From: Pseudonocardia oroxyli | GTDB lineage: Bacteria > Actinomycetota > Actinomycetes > Mycobacteriales > Pseudonocardiaceae | Length of the DNA stretch: 64,000 nt | Assembly: GCF_900102195.1 (NCBI RefSeq) | Contig: NZ_FNBE01000021.1 | Coordinates: 83,261 to 147,260 of the forward strand | Direction of reading: 5' to 3' | Shown here: piece by piece, positions 24,988-32,879 of the stretch | Layout: every line of letters starts with the position of its first letter | Position numbering within the stretch: position 1 is the stretch's first letter | Position numbers and translations under genes: made by a program | The notes under the pieces: generated by a model | The model's input: only the letters and a program-made list of their open reading frames with translations | Database searches by the model: none | Told to the model about the DNA's origin: nothing

Positions 24988-25753
24988 CGCAGCCGGCCCC
25001 GGTCAGGTCGGTGGGGGCCCGGTCGAGGCCGCGCAGGACCAGGCCCGCGACCGTGGGGTCCGTCGGCAGCTGGGAGTGGGTCACGCGCGCGCCGGGGCAG
25101 ACCTGCTGGACCTCGACGTTCGTCGCCCCCGCGAACACCGCGGTCTCCGGCGGGGTGGACGTCTCGTCGTCCGCGGTGTAGATCGACAACCAGGGCAGGT
25201 CCGCCCCCACGCCCGCGATCTCGCGCAGCTCCGCCGAGCCGGGCGCCAGCTGGCGGCAGGCCTGCGGGCACGCGTCGGGCGCCTGGGTCGCGGCCTGCGC
25301 GGCGAGGGTGGTGCCGCCCAGCGGGGAGCCCAGGGTGACGACGCGGCGGGCCTTCGCCGCGCCGTCGTCCCTCGCCACCCACAGGCCGGCGACAACGCCC
25401 CCGGCGCTGTACCCGACGACGTCGACAGAGGGTGCACCCGCCGCGATCGCCGCGTCCGCGGCGTCGTCGAGTACCCGGACCTGGGCGCCGAGGTCGCCGG
25501 TGCCGTCGCCGACGAGGGTCAGCACCTCGGCGGTGCGCCCGGTCGCCTCGATCCGGGCCGCGAGCCGCAGCAGCCCGTCGCGGCCGCCGCCGTAGCCGGG
25601 CACCAGGAGCACGGTGCCGGGCCGGTCCGGCGCGGGCCGCGAGTCCGGGTCGACGGCCGGGCCGCCCGGGAGCAGCCGCACCCCGAGGACGACGGCCGCG
25701 AGCACCACGAGCCCGGCGAGGACCGCCGCCAGCATCCGCCGCCGCGGACTCAT
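24977..25753 (-). CDS. Membrane-anchored alpha/beta hydrolase (lipase-like)
   Basis: The 258-residue protein begins with a signal anchor, MLAAVLAGLVVLAAVVLGV. The hydrolase fold has the oxyanion region LLVPGYGGGRDG, the nucleophile elbow VVGYSAGGVVA (GxSxG), the acid in YTADDETS and a late His in RVTHSQLPTDP. This order matches bacterial class 2 lipases/esterases that act outside the membrane on acyl esters. Four cysteines (DACPQACRQ, QQVCPG, GAGCVTS) could form disulfides, which supports an extracytoplasmic location. It lies next to hemW on the same strand but without an obvious functional link. Confidence 0.8.
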   Translation of the reverse strand: MSPRRRMLAAVLAGLVVLAAVVLGVRLLPGGPAVDPDSRPAPDRPGTVLLVPGYGGGRDGLLRLAARIEATGRTAEVLTLVGDGTGDLGAQVRVLDDAADAAIAAGAPSVDVVGYSAGGVVAGLWVARDDGAAKARRVVTLGSPLGGTTLAAQAATQAPDACPQACRQLAPGSAELREIAGVGADLPWLSIYTADDETSTPPETAVFAGATNVEVQQVCPGARVTHSQLPTDPTVAGLVLRGLDRAPTDLTGAGCVTS

Positions 25754-25787
25754 CGGTCCCCCCGAGGTCGGGTGCGGCGCAGCCCGC

Positions 25788-26945
25788 TCACGCGGGGGCG
25801 GTCTCGCTCGCGAGGAGCAGGTCCTGGACCACCCGATCGGCCAGCAGGCGGCCGCGGCGGGTGAGGATCGCGCGGCCCCCGCGCAGCTCCAGCAGGTCCG
25901 CGGCGGCGGCGCGGTCGGCCTCGGCGCGGGCGGGCGCGTCGAGCAGGTCCAGGTCGAGGCCCTCGGCCAGGCGCAGCCGGAGCATCACGCGCTCGGTGTG
26001 CTGCTCGGTGGGGGTGAGCACCTCGTGGTCGGCCTCGGGGTCGGCGGACTCGGCCAGGGCGGCGGCGTACCGGGCGGGGTGCTTGACGTTCCACCAGCGG
26101 CGCCCGGCCAGGTGGGAGTGGGCGCCGGGACCGACGCCCCACCAGTCCCCGTCGAGCCAGTAGCCGAGGTTGTGCCGACACCGGGCCCCGGCCGAGCTCG
26201 CCCAGTTCGAGACCTCGTACCACTGCAGGCCCGCCGCGGAGAGCAGGTCGTCGATGAGCTCGTAGCGCTCGGCGGCGACGTCGTCGTCCGGGGCCGGGAG
26301 CTCACCGCGCGCGACCTTGCGCGCCATGGCCGTGCCGTCCTCCACGATCAGCGAGTACGCCGACACGTGGTCCACGCCCGCCGACAGCACCGCCTCGACC
26401 GACCCGCGCAGGTCCGCCGTGGTCTCCCCGGGTGTGGCGTAGATCAGGTCGAGGTTGACGTGCGCGATCCCGGCGGCGCGGGCCTCGCGCGCGGCGTCGA
26501 CGGCGCGGCCGGGTGTGTGCCGGCGGTCGAGGATCCGGAGCACGTGCGGGGCCGCCGACTGCATGCCCAGCGACACGCGTGTGTACCCGGCCTCGACGAG
26601 CCCGGCGAAGAACTCGGGCGAGGTCGACTCCGGGTTGGACTCGGTGGTGACCTCGGCGCCCGGCGCGAGGCCGAACTCGGACCGGATCGTGGCGAGCACC
26701 GCACCGAGGCGTTCGGCGCCGATCAGCGACGGCGTGCCGCCGCCGACGAACACGGTGTCGACGGCGCGGTCGCCCACGGTGGCGCGGGCCCGGGTGAGCT
26801 CGCGGCGGACCGCCTCCAGCCACGTGTCCGGCGAGGACCCGGATCCCTGCAGCTCGGAGGCGGTGTAGGTGTTGAAGTCGCAGTAGCCGCACCGGGACGC
26901 GCAGAACGGCACGTGCACGTAGATCCCGAACGGTGGCCTGCTCAC
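25788..26945 (-). CDS. hemW: Radical SAM family heme chaperone HemW
   Basis: HemW binds haem and a [4Fe-4S] cluster and is thought to deliver haem to client proteins; it was formerly annotated as coproporphyrinogen oxidase HemN. The cluster motif CASRCGYCDFNTYTA lies near residue 16, with CxxxCxxC spacing and HemW-type FNTY. SAM-binding blocks TVFVGGGTPSL and EVTTESNPE follow, and the C-terminal HemN_C helical region is present (AEGLDLDLL). The length of 385 residues is normal. HemN would have a fourth cysteine in the motif, which is lacking. Confidence 0.92.
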   Translation of the reverse strand: MSRPPFGIYVHVPFCASRCGYCDFNTYTASELQGSGSSPDTWLEAVRRELTRARATVGDRAVDTVFVGGGTPSLIGAERLGAVLATIRSEFGLAPGAEVTTESNPESTSPEFFAGLVEAGYTRVSLGMQSAAPHVLRILDRRHTPGRAVDAAREARAAGIAHVNLDLIYATPGETTADLRGSVEAVLSAGVDHVSAYSLIVEDGTAMARKVARGELPAPDDDVAAERYELIDDLLSAAGLQWYEVSNWASSAGARCRHNLGYWLDGDWWGVGPGAHSHLAGRRWWNVKHPARYAAALAESADPEADHEVLTPTEQHTERVMLRLRLAEGLDLDLLDAPARAEADRAAAADLLELRGGRAILTRRGRLLADRVVQDLLLASETAPA

Positions 26946-26986
26946 CCCACCAGGCTACGGAACCGCGGCCGCCCGCAGCGGGCCGG

Positions 26987-27667
26987 TCAGCGGCCGAGCG
27001 CCCCCGCGCGGGCGCGCGCCTGCGCGGCCAGGTCCCGGGCATCCTGACGGCGGCGGTCCGCCTCGGCCCTGACCTGCGCCACCTCACGACGCACCTCGGC
27101 CCGGATCTGCGGCCCGAGCGCACGCGGATCGACCACGGCCGGCTCCTGCAGCGGCGCAGGCGGCTCGGTCGGTGCGGTCGGTGCGGTCGGTGCGGTCGGT
27201 GCGGTCGGTGCGGCCTGCGGGGCCGGCACGGCCGCCGGGGCCTGCGCGGCGGGGGGCGCCGCCTGCGGTGGTGCGGGCGGGTCGGCGGCCGGGCCGACAC
27301 CCCCGGACCCGGTCGCCGCGGCGGCGCTCGCGGCGTGCGACGCGACCGGTCCCGGACCGTGCCCTGCCGAACCGCCGGAGAGCTCGGAGTCGCCTTCCGG
27401 CGCCGGGGCGGGCGGTACGGGGGCGGGCGTGATCGTCGGCACGGGGATCACCGGCGACGCCGTCGGCTCGGCGGGCAGCGCCACCGCAGCAGGCCGTTCG
27501 GTGCGCTCGTGCGCCACGATCGCCCATCCCGCCGCCCCGCCGATCCCGAGGATCCCCACGAGCGCGAGCACGGTCAGCAGCCCGCGCCGCGCGGTCCCGC
27601 GCTCGCCGGTGGCCTGCAGCAACGCGGCGACGGGCGTGCGTCCGCCTCCCGGTGTGTGCCGCGCCAT
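26987..27667 (-). CDS. Proline/alanine-rich single-pass membrane protein
   Basis: The 226-residue protein has ~30 polar residues, one hydrophobic helix (GLLTVLALVGILGIGGAAGWAIV) and then a long Pro/Ala/Thr-rich stretch. Part of that stretch is made of a five-fold APT repeat encoded by 9-bp tandem DNA repeats (27168-27213). The C-terminal ~60 residues are charged and heptad-like (EVRREVAQVRAEADRRRQD), suggesting a coiled coil outside the membrane. No known domain is seen. It could span the cell wall, but this is only an inference from composition. Confidence 0.65.
   Translation of the reverse strand: MARHTPGGGRTPVAALLQATGERGTARRGLLTVLALVGILGIGGAAGWAIVAHERTERPAAVALPAEPTASPVIPVPTITPAPVPPAPAPEGDSELSGGSAGHGPGPVASHAASAAAATGSGGVGPAADPPAPPQAAPPAAQAPAAVPAPQAAPTAPTAPTAPTAPTEPPAPLQEPAVVDPRALGPQIRAEVRREVAQVRAEADRRRQDARDLAAQARARAGALGR
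27168..27213. repeat. 9-bp tandem repeat (GGTGCGGTC) in the proline-rich gene
   Basis: Five contiguous copies of GGTGCGGTC encode alternating Ala-Pro-Thr on the minus strand. Such exact repeats are prone to slippage in units of three codons, which keeps the reading frame and would vary linker length between strains. Confidence 0.8.
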
Positions 27668-27771
27668 GCCGCTCCGTCCGCTGCTGCGTTCACCCTGTCG
27701 GGCAGACCCTGACACAGCGATCGGACCAGCGCACTCCGCTCTTCGGGGGCGCTCGGAGTGGGCGGAACCCG

Positions 27772-27918
27772 TCAGCCGAAGAGCCCGGGGTCCAGTTCGT
27801 TCACCTTGACCAGCGGGCCGCCCGGTGCGCGGAGCTGCTGCTGCCTGCCGAAGCCCTCGTCGGTCACCGGGGCGACGAGCACCCGCGCCGGGCCGGGGTG
27901 TGAATCCACTCCCAGCAT
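27772..27918 (-). CDS. Possible 48-residue hypothetical protein
   Basis: A short open frame runs from ATG 27918 (alternative GTG 27909) to 27772. Its codons show the G/C third-position bias of real genes here, ending in KVNELDPGLFG, with a central PVTDEGFGRQQQL segment. No ribosome binding site is convincing, and no family is recognised. It is divergent from the sulfur-operon leader peptide. The rest of the 300-bp gap (27668-27967) shows no further gene. I regard it as a candidate only. Confidence 0.35.
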   Translation of the reverse strand: MLGVDSHPGPARVLVAPVTDEGFGRQQQLRAPGGPLVKVNELDPGLFG

Positions 27919-27967
27919 GCGGGCACGGGGTGGTGGGTCGTCCGGACAGCGTGGCACCCTGAACGGC

Positions 27968-28048
27968 ATGTCTGCGCTCACCCTGCGCCTCGTGGCCCGG
28001 CGCCATGTGGACCTGCACCGGGTGAACAGCGCCCTCTGTCGGCGGTAG
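27968..28048 (+). CDS. Sulfur-operon leader peptide (RHVDL type)
   Basis: A 26-residue open frame (ATG 27968) contains ARRHVDLHRVNSALC with one cysteine near its end. Short peptides with this RRHVDL-x-R core are known from memory as putative leader peptides upstream of sulfate-assimilation operons in actinobacteria, where translation rate through cysteine codons is proposed to control the downstream genes. It lies 93 bp upstream of the sulfite reductase gene. A second peptide with the same core precedes the flavoprotein gene at 33649-35499. Confidence 0.7.
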   Translation: MSALTLRLVARRHVDLHRVNSALCRR

Positions 28049-28141
28049 CAGTCCCCCACCGCCCCTCGTCGTCACCCGGCCCGGGCCGACTCCCGAACGT
28101 CGCGCCACCGTGCCTCGAGAGCCCTCAGGAGCTCCCCCACC

Positions 28142-29833
28142 ATGTCTACGGAGACACCTGCCGCGACACCTGCCGCGCAGCCGAAGCGCAAGCGCGGCGA
28201 AGGTCAGTGGAAGCTCGGCCACCGCGAGCCACTGACCCCGAACGAGCGCACGAAGCGAGACGACGACGGGCTGAACGTCCGCGCACGCATCGAGAACATC
28301 TACGCCAAGCGCGGCTTCGACTCGATCGACCCTGGCGACCTGCGCGGGCGGTTCCGCTGGTGGGGGCTCTACACCCAGCGCAGGCCCGGGATCGACGGCG
28401 GCCGCACGGCCACTCTCGAGCCCGAGGAGCTCGACGACCGCTACTTCATGCTCCGCGTCCGCAGCGACGGCGGGGCGCTCACCACCGAGCAGCTGCGCGT
28501 GCTGGGTGAGATCTCCCAGCAGTACGCGCGGAACACCGCGGACATCACCGACCGGCAGAACATCCAGTACCACTGGATCGAGGTCGAGAGCATGCCCACG
28601 ATCTGGCAGCGTCTGGAGGGCGTCGGGCTGCTGACGACCGAGGCGTGCGGCGACACCCCGCGCGTCATCCTCGGCTCCCCCGTGGCAGGCATCTCGGCGA
28701 GCCACCCCGTCGACCCCGAGCCCGCGATCCGCACCATCCTGGACCGCTACATCGGGTCGAAGGAGTTCTCGAACCTGCCCCGCAAGTTCAAGACGGCGAT
28801 CTCCTGGGAGCAGGACGTCGCGCACGAGATCAACGACATCTCGTTCGTCGGCGTCGAGCACCCGGAGCACGGCCCCGGCTTCGACCTGTGGGTCGGCGGC
28901 GGCCTCTCCACCAACCCCAAGATCGCGACCCGGCTGGGCGCGTGGGTCCCGCTCGACGAGATCCCCGACGTGTGGGCGGGTGTCTGCGGGCTGTTCCGGG
29001 ACTACGGCTACCGCAGGCTGCGCCACCGCGCCCGCATCAAGTTCCTGATCGCCGACTGGGGTGCGGAGAAGTTCCGTCAGGTGCTGCAGGACGAGTACCT
29101 GGGCCGGGAGCTGATCGACGGGCCCGCCCCCGTCACGCCCGATCGGCCCATCGACCACGTCGGCGTCCACAAGCAGAGGGACGGGCTGAACTACGTCGGC
29201 CTCGCGCCCGCGTCCGGCCGGGTGTCCGGCGACATCCTCGTCGCGCTGGCCAAGGCCGCCGAGTCCGCCGGGTCGCGCCGGGTGCGGCTGACCGCCCAGC
29301 AGAAGGTCGTCGTGCTCGACGTGCCCGACGCGGCCGTCGACGCCCTCGTCGCCGAGGCGGACGGGCTGGGCCTGCAGGCGAACCCCTCGCCGTGGCGGCG
29401 CGCGACCATGGCGTGCACCGGGATCGAGTTCTGCAAGCTCGCCATCGTCGAGACCAAGGAGCGGGCGATCCGGCTGGTCGCGGACCTGGAGGAGCGGCTC
29501 GCGGACATCCAGGGCGACATCGACACCCCGGTGTCGATCCACCTCAACGGCTGCCCCAACTCCTGCGCGCGCACCCAGGTCGCGGACATCGGGCTCAAGG
29601 GCATGATCGTCCAGGACGCCGAGAAGAAGTCCGTCGAGGGCTTCCAGGTGCACCTGGGCGGCGGCCTCGGGCTGGACGCCGGGTTCGGCCGCAAGCTGCG
29701 CGGCCTCAAGGTCACCAGCGCGGAGCTCGGCGAGTACGTCGAGCGCGTGGTGCGCCACTACATCGCCCAGCGCGAGCCGGGCGAGCGGTTCGCCCAGTGG
29801 GTGCTGCGCGCGGAGGAGGCGGACCTCAAGTGA
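28142..29833 (+). CDS. sir: Ferredoxin-dependent assimilatory sulfite reductase
   Basis: The enzyme reduces sulfite to sulfide with six electrons from ferredoxin, using siroheme coupled to a [4Fe-4S] cluster. The cluster/siroheme ligands are CTGIEFCKLA and NGCPNSCARTQ (Cx5C...Cx3C) at residues ~424-475. The two nitrite/sulfite reductase half-domains are recognisable as RYFMLRVRSDGGALT and GLNYVGLAPASGR. It has 563 residues, like mycobacterial SirA (often named nirA). The next gene overlaps its stop. The adjacent cysH, cysD, cysN and siroheme chelatase genes argue for sulfite, not nitrite, as substrate. Confidence 0.93.
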   Translation: MSTETPAATPAAQPKRKRGEGQWKLGHREPLTPNERTKRDDDGLNVRARIENIYAKRGFDSIDPGDLRGRFRWWGLYTQRRPGIDGGRTATLEPEELDDRYFMLRVRSDGGALTTEQLRVLGEISQQYARNTADITDRQNIQYHWIEVESMPTIWQRLEGVGLLTTEACGDTPRVILGSPVAGISASHPVDPEPAIRTILDRYIGSKEFSNLPRKFKTAISWEQDVAHEINDISFVGVEHPEHGPGFDLWVGGGLSTNPKIATRLGAWVPLDEIPDVWAGVCGLFRDYGYRRLRHRARIKFLIADWGAEKFRQVLQDEYLGRELIDGPAPVTPDRPIDHVGVHKQRDGLNYVGLAPASGRVSGDILVALAKAAESAGSRRVRLTAQQKVVVLDVPDAAVDALVAEADGLGLQANPSPWRRATMACTGIEFCKLAIVETKERAIRLVADLEERLADIQGDIDTPVSIHLNGCPNSCARTQVADIGLKGMIVQDAEKKSVEGFQVHLGGGLGLDAGFGRKLRGLKVTSAELGEYVERVVRHYIAQREPGERFAQWVLRAEEADLK

Positions 29834-29997
29834 GCTCGCGGGTCGTCCCCTACCACTGCCCGTACTGCGGCGAGGAAGATCTCTCCCCCGCCGAGCGTTC
29901 GGAGAGGGTGCCCGGTGCCGCCTGGTGGTGCGCCGCCTGCCTGCGCACCTTCGTGGTGACGTTCGTGGGCATCGGGGTACCGGAGGGAGCATCGTGA
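29830..29997 (+). CDS. Small zinc-ribbon protein of the sulfur operon
   Basis: This 55-residue protein has two CxxC knuckles, YHCPYCGEEDL near residue 9 and WWCAACLRTF near residue 33, forming a rubredoxin-like or zinc-ribbon site. The GTG start overlaps the sulfite reductase stop and its own stop overlaps the cysH start, so it is strictly co-translated. A similar tiny gene occurs between the sulfite reductase and cysH genes of Streptomyces, as I recall. It might be an electron carrier or metallochaperone for the sulfite or APS reductase. Function has not been established to my knowledge. Confidence 0.75.
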   Translation: MSSRVVPYHCPYCGEEDLSPAERSERVPGAAWWCAACLRTFVVTFVGIGVPEGAS

Positions 29998-30677
29998 GCG
30001 TGCGTGAGCTGGCCGCACAGGGCGCCGAGGAGCTGGGCCCGAACGCGACGGCCGAGGAGGTCCTCGCCTGGGCGTCGGCGACCTTCGAGAAGCTGATCGT
30101 CGCCTCGAACATGCAGGACGCCGTCCTGGTGGACCTGGCCGCCCGGGCCCGCCCCGGCGTCGAGATCCTGTTCCTGGAGACCGGCTACCACTTCGCCGAG
30201 ACGATCGGGACGCGGGACGCCGTCGAGCAGGTCTACGACGTGACCCTGGTCAACGCCCTGCCTGCGCAGACCGTGGCGGAGCAGGACGCGAGCGAGGGCA
30301 AGGACCTCTTCGCCCGCGACCCCAACCGCTGCTGCGCGCTGCGCAAGGTTGCCCCGCTCACCGACACCCTCGCGAAGTACGACGCGTGGGTCACCGGTGT
30401 CCGCCGCGTCGAGGCCCCCACCCGGGCGAACACCCCGCTCGTCACCTACGACGAGAAGTTCGACCTGGTGAAGATCAACCCGATCGCCGCCTGGAGCGAC
30501 GACGAGATGGCGCAGTACATCGCCGACCACCAGATCCTGGTGAACCCGCTGGTGGACGCCGGGTACCCGAGCATCGGCTGCGCCCCCTGCACCGCCAAGC
30601 CCCTCCCCGGGGCGGACCCGCGCAGCGGCCGCTGGGCGGGCACCTCGAAGATCGAATGCGGGCTGCACCCCTCATGA
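29994..30677 (+). CDS. cysH: Adenylylsulfate (APS) reductase CysH
   Basis: CysH reduces APS to sulfite with thioredoxin. The paired cysteines CC (NRCCALRKV) and CxxC (SIGCAPCTAKPLPG) coordinate a [4Fe-4S] cluster. This marks an APS rather than PAPS reductase. The catalytic Cys is in the C-terminal KIECGLH. The substrate loop FLETGYHFAET is also present. It has 227 residues from the GTG at 29994. It lies between the zinc-ribbon gene and cysD with 4-bp overlaps on both sides. No cysC (APS kinase) is present, consistent with an APS route. Confidence 0.93.
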   Translation: MSVRELAAQGAEELGPNATAEEVLAWASATFEKLIVASNMQDAVLVDLAARARPGVEILFLETGYHFAETIGTRDAVEQVYDVTLVNALPAQTVAEQDASEGKDLFARDPNRCCALRKVAPLTDTLAKYDAWVTGVRRVEAPTRANTPLVTYDEKFDLVKINPIAAWSDDEMAQYIADHQILVNPLVDAGYPSIGCAPCTAKPLPGADPRSGRWAGTSKIECGLHPS

Positions 30678-31573
30678 CCGTCGCCCTGGACGCGCTGGAC
30701 GCGCTCGAATCCGAGTCCATCCACATCTTCCGCGAGGTCGCGGGTGAGTTCGACCGCCCGGTGATCCTCTTCTCCGGCGGCAAGGACTCCACGCTGCTGG
30801 TGCACCTCGCCGTCAAGGCGTTCGCGCCCGCCCCGGTGCCGTTCCCGCTGCTGCACGTCGACACCGGGCACAACTTCGACGAGGTCATCGACTTCCGGGA
30901 CACGATCGTCGAGCGCCTGGGCCTGCGGCTCGAGGTCGCGAAGGTCCAGGACTACATCGACGACGGCAGGCTGGTCGAGCGGGCGGACGGCACCCGCAAC
31001 CCGCTGCAGACCCAGCCCCTGCTCGACGCGATCGTCGAGAACCGGTTCGACGCCGTGTTCGGCGGCGGGCGCCGGGACGAGGAGCGGGCGCGCGCCAAGG
31101 AGCGGATCATGTCGCTCCGGGACGCGTTCGGCCGCTGGGACCCGCGCAAGCAGCGCCCCGAGCTGTGGAACCTCTACAACGGCAGGCACGCCGCGGGCGA
31201 GCACGTCCGGGTGTTCCCGATCTCCAACTGGACCGAGCTGGACGTCTGGCGCTACATCCAGCGCGAGGAGATCGAGCTGCCGTCGATCTACTACGCGCAC
31301 CGGCGCGAGGTCTACAAGCGGGACGGCATGTGGCTGGCCGAGGGCCCGTGGGGCGGGCCGCGGCCGACCGAGACGGTGGAGAACCTCTCGGTCCGCTACC
31401 GGACGGTCGGCGACGGGTCCTGCACCGGCGCCGTCGAGAGCACGGCCACCACGCTGGACGAGATCATCGCCGAGGTCACCGCCTCCCGGCTCACCGAACG
31501 CGGCGCCACCCGCGCGGACGACCGTCTGTCCGAGGCCGCCATGGAAGACCGCAAGCGCGAGGGGTACTTCTAG
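30674..31573 (+). CDS. cysD: Sulfate adenylyltransferase subunit CysD
   Basis: CysD catalyses formation of APS from sulfate and ATP, with the energy of GTP hydrolysis supplied by CysN. The PP-loop VILFSGGKDSTLLVHLA lies near residue 30. The family blocks FGGGRRDEERARAKERI and PISNWTELDVWRYI are also present. The protein of 299 residues starts at the ATG overlapping the cysH stop. The C-terminus contains the usual GAVESTATTLDEII motif. It is the partner of the cysN gene two bases downstream. Confidence 0.95.
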   Translation: MTVALDALDALESESIHIFREVAGEFDRPVILFSGGKDSTLLVHLAVKAFAPAPVPFPLLHVDTGHNFDEVIDFRDTIVERLGLRLEVAKVQDYIDDGRLVERADGTRNPLQTQPLLDAIVENRFDAVFGGGRRDEERARAKERIMSLRDAFGRWDPRKQRPELWNLYNGRHAAGEHVRVFPISNWTELDVWRYIQREEIELPSIYYAHRREVYKRDGMWLAEGPWGGPRPTETVENLSVRYRTVGDGSCTGAVESTATTLDEIIAEVTASRLTERGATRADDRLSEAAMEDRKREGYF

Positions 31574-31575
31574 AG

Positions 31576-32877
31576 ATGAGCAAGGACCTTCTCCGGTTCG
31601 CGACGGCAGGCTCGGTCGACGACGGCAAGTCCACCCTGGTCGGGCGGCTGCTCTACGACACCAAGTCCGTGCTGGCCGACCAGATCGAGGCGGTGCAGCG
31701 CGCGTCGGTCGACAAGGGGCTGTCCACGCCTGACCTCTCGCTGCTGGTCGACGGCCTGCGCGCCGAGCGCGAGCAGGGCATCACGATCGACGTCGCCTAC
31801 CGGTACTTCAGCACCCCGACCCGCGAGTTCGTGCTCGCGGACACCCCCGGGCACGTCCAGTACACCCGCAACACGGTGACCGGCGCGTCCACCGCCGAGC
31901 TCGCCGTGCTGCTGGTGGACGCCCGCCACGGGATCGTCGAGCAGACCCGGCGGCACGCCACGGTGCTGGCGCTGCTGCGGGTGCCGCGGGTCGTCCTCGC
32001 GATCAACAAGATCGACCTCGTCGGGTACGACGAGGAGACGCTGCAGACCATCGCGAAGGAGTTCGGCGCGCTGGCCCGCTCGCTCGGCTTCGCCGACGAC
32101 GCCGTGCAGACGATCCCGGTGTCGGCGCTCGTCGGGGACAACGTGGTCGACCGCTCTCCACACACCTCCTGGTACGAGGGGCCGACCCTGCTCGAGCACC
32201 TCGAGTCCGTCCCCGTCGTCGGGCCCGAGGTGGCCAAGCCCTTCCGCATGCCGGTGCAGTACGTGATCCGCCCGCGTCGTGCCGATGCGCGCTCCGCTGA
32301 CGCTCCGCGCTGGGGGGAGCTGCACGACTACCGCGGTTACGCCGGCCAGGTCGCCGCCGGTGTAGTGCGCCCGGGAGACGCCGTCACCGTGCTCCCCGAG
32401 GGCCGCGCCACCACGGTGACCCACGTGGACACCGCGGACGGGCCGCTGGACTCCGCGGGCGCGGGCCGGTCGGTGACGATCCGGCTGGCGGACGACATCG
32501 ACATCTCGCGCGGCGACATGCTCGTCGCCACCGGGAGCGAGCCGACCGTCACCACCGAGATCGCCGCGACGCTGTGCTGGCTGGGTGACCGGCCGCTGCG
32601 GCCCGGCGCCCGGCTGCTGCTCAAGCACGGCACCCGCACCACCCCGGTGATGGTGGGTGCGCCGGAGGCGCGGCTCGACACCGAGACGCTCACCGAGGTG
32701 CCCGCCGAGACGTTGGAGCTCAACGACATCGGCCGGGTCACCGTCCGCACCGCGGACGCCCTCCCGGTCGACGAGTACGCGGACGTCCGGGCGACCGGCA
32801 GCTTCCTGCTGATCGACCCGCCGAGCGGCAACACCGTGGCCGCGGGCCTCATCGGCACCCCGCTGGCGCTGTCCTGA
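31576..32877 (+). CDS. cysN: Sulfate adenylyltransferase GTPase subunit CysN
   Basis: CysN is an EF-Tu-like GTPase that drives APS synthesis by CysD. G1 is ATAGSVDDGKST, the switch region DTPGHVQYTRN, and G4 AINKIDLVGYD. Two beta-barrel domains follow. At 433 residues it is a stand-alone CysN, lacking the C-terminal APS-kinase domain that makes the mycobacterial CysNC fusion. That fits with the APS-type reductase in the operon. It is the last cys gene before the chelatase gene, two bases after its stop. Confidence 0.94.
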   Translation: MSKDLLRFATAGSVDDGKSTLVGRLLYDTKSVLADQIEAVQRASVDKGLSTPDLSLLVDGLRAEREQGITIDVAYRYFSTPTREFVLADTPGHVQYTRNTVTGASTAELAVLLVDARHGIVEQTRRHATVLALLRVPRVVLAINKIDLVGYDEETLQTIAKEFGALARSLGFADDAVQTIPVSALVGDNVVDRSPHTSWYEGPTLLEHLESVPVVGPEVAKPFRMPVQYVIRPRRADARSADAPRWGELHDYRGYAGQVAAGVVRPGDAVTVLPEGRATTVTHVDTADGPLDSAGAGRSVTIRLADDIDISRGDMLVATGSEPTVTTEIAATLCWLGDRPLRPGARLLLKHGTRTTPVMVGAPEARLDTETLTEVPAETLELNDIGRVTVRTADALPVDEYADVRATGSFLLIDPPSGNTVAAGLIGTPLALS

Positions 32878-32879
32878 CG

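Noticed and set aside
27668..27967. Additional gene between the proline-rich gene and the sulfur leader
   Set aside because: Apart from a 48-codon candidate at 27772-27918, open frames here have poor codon bias and no ribosome binding sites.
26987..30112. A 1041-codon minus-strand frame across the sulfite reductase gene
   Set aside because: Antisense to the clearly real sulfite reductase gene; only its C-terminal 226 codons (from 27667) look like a protein.
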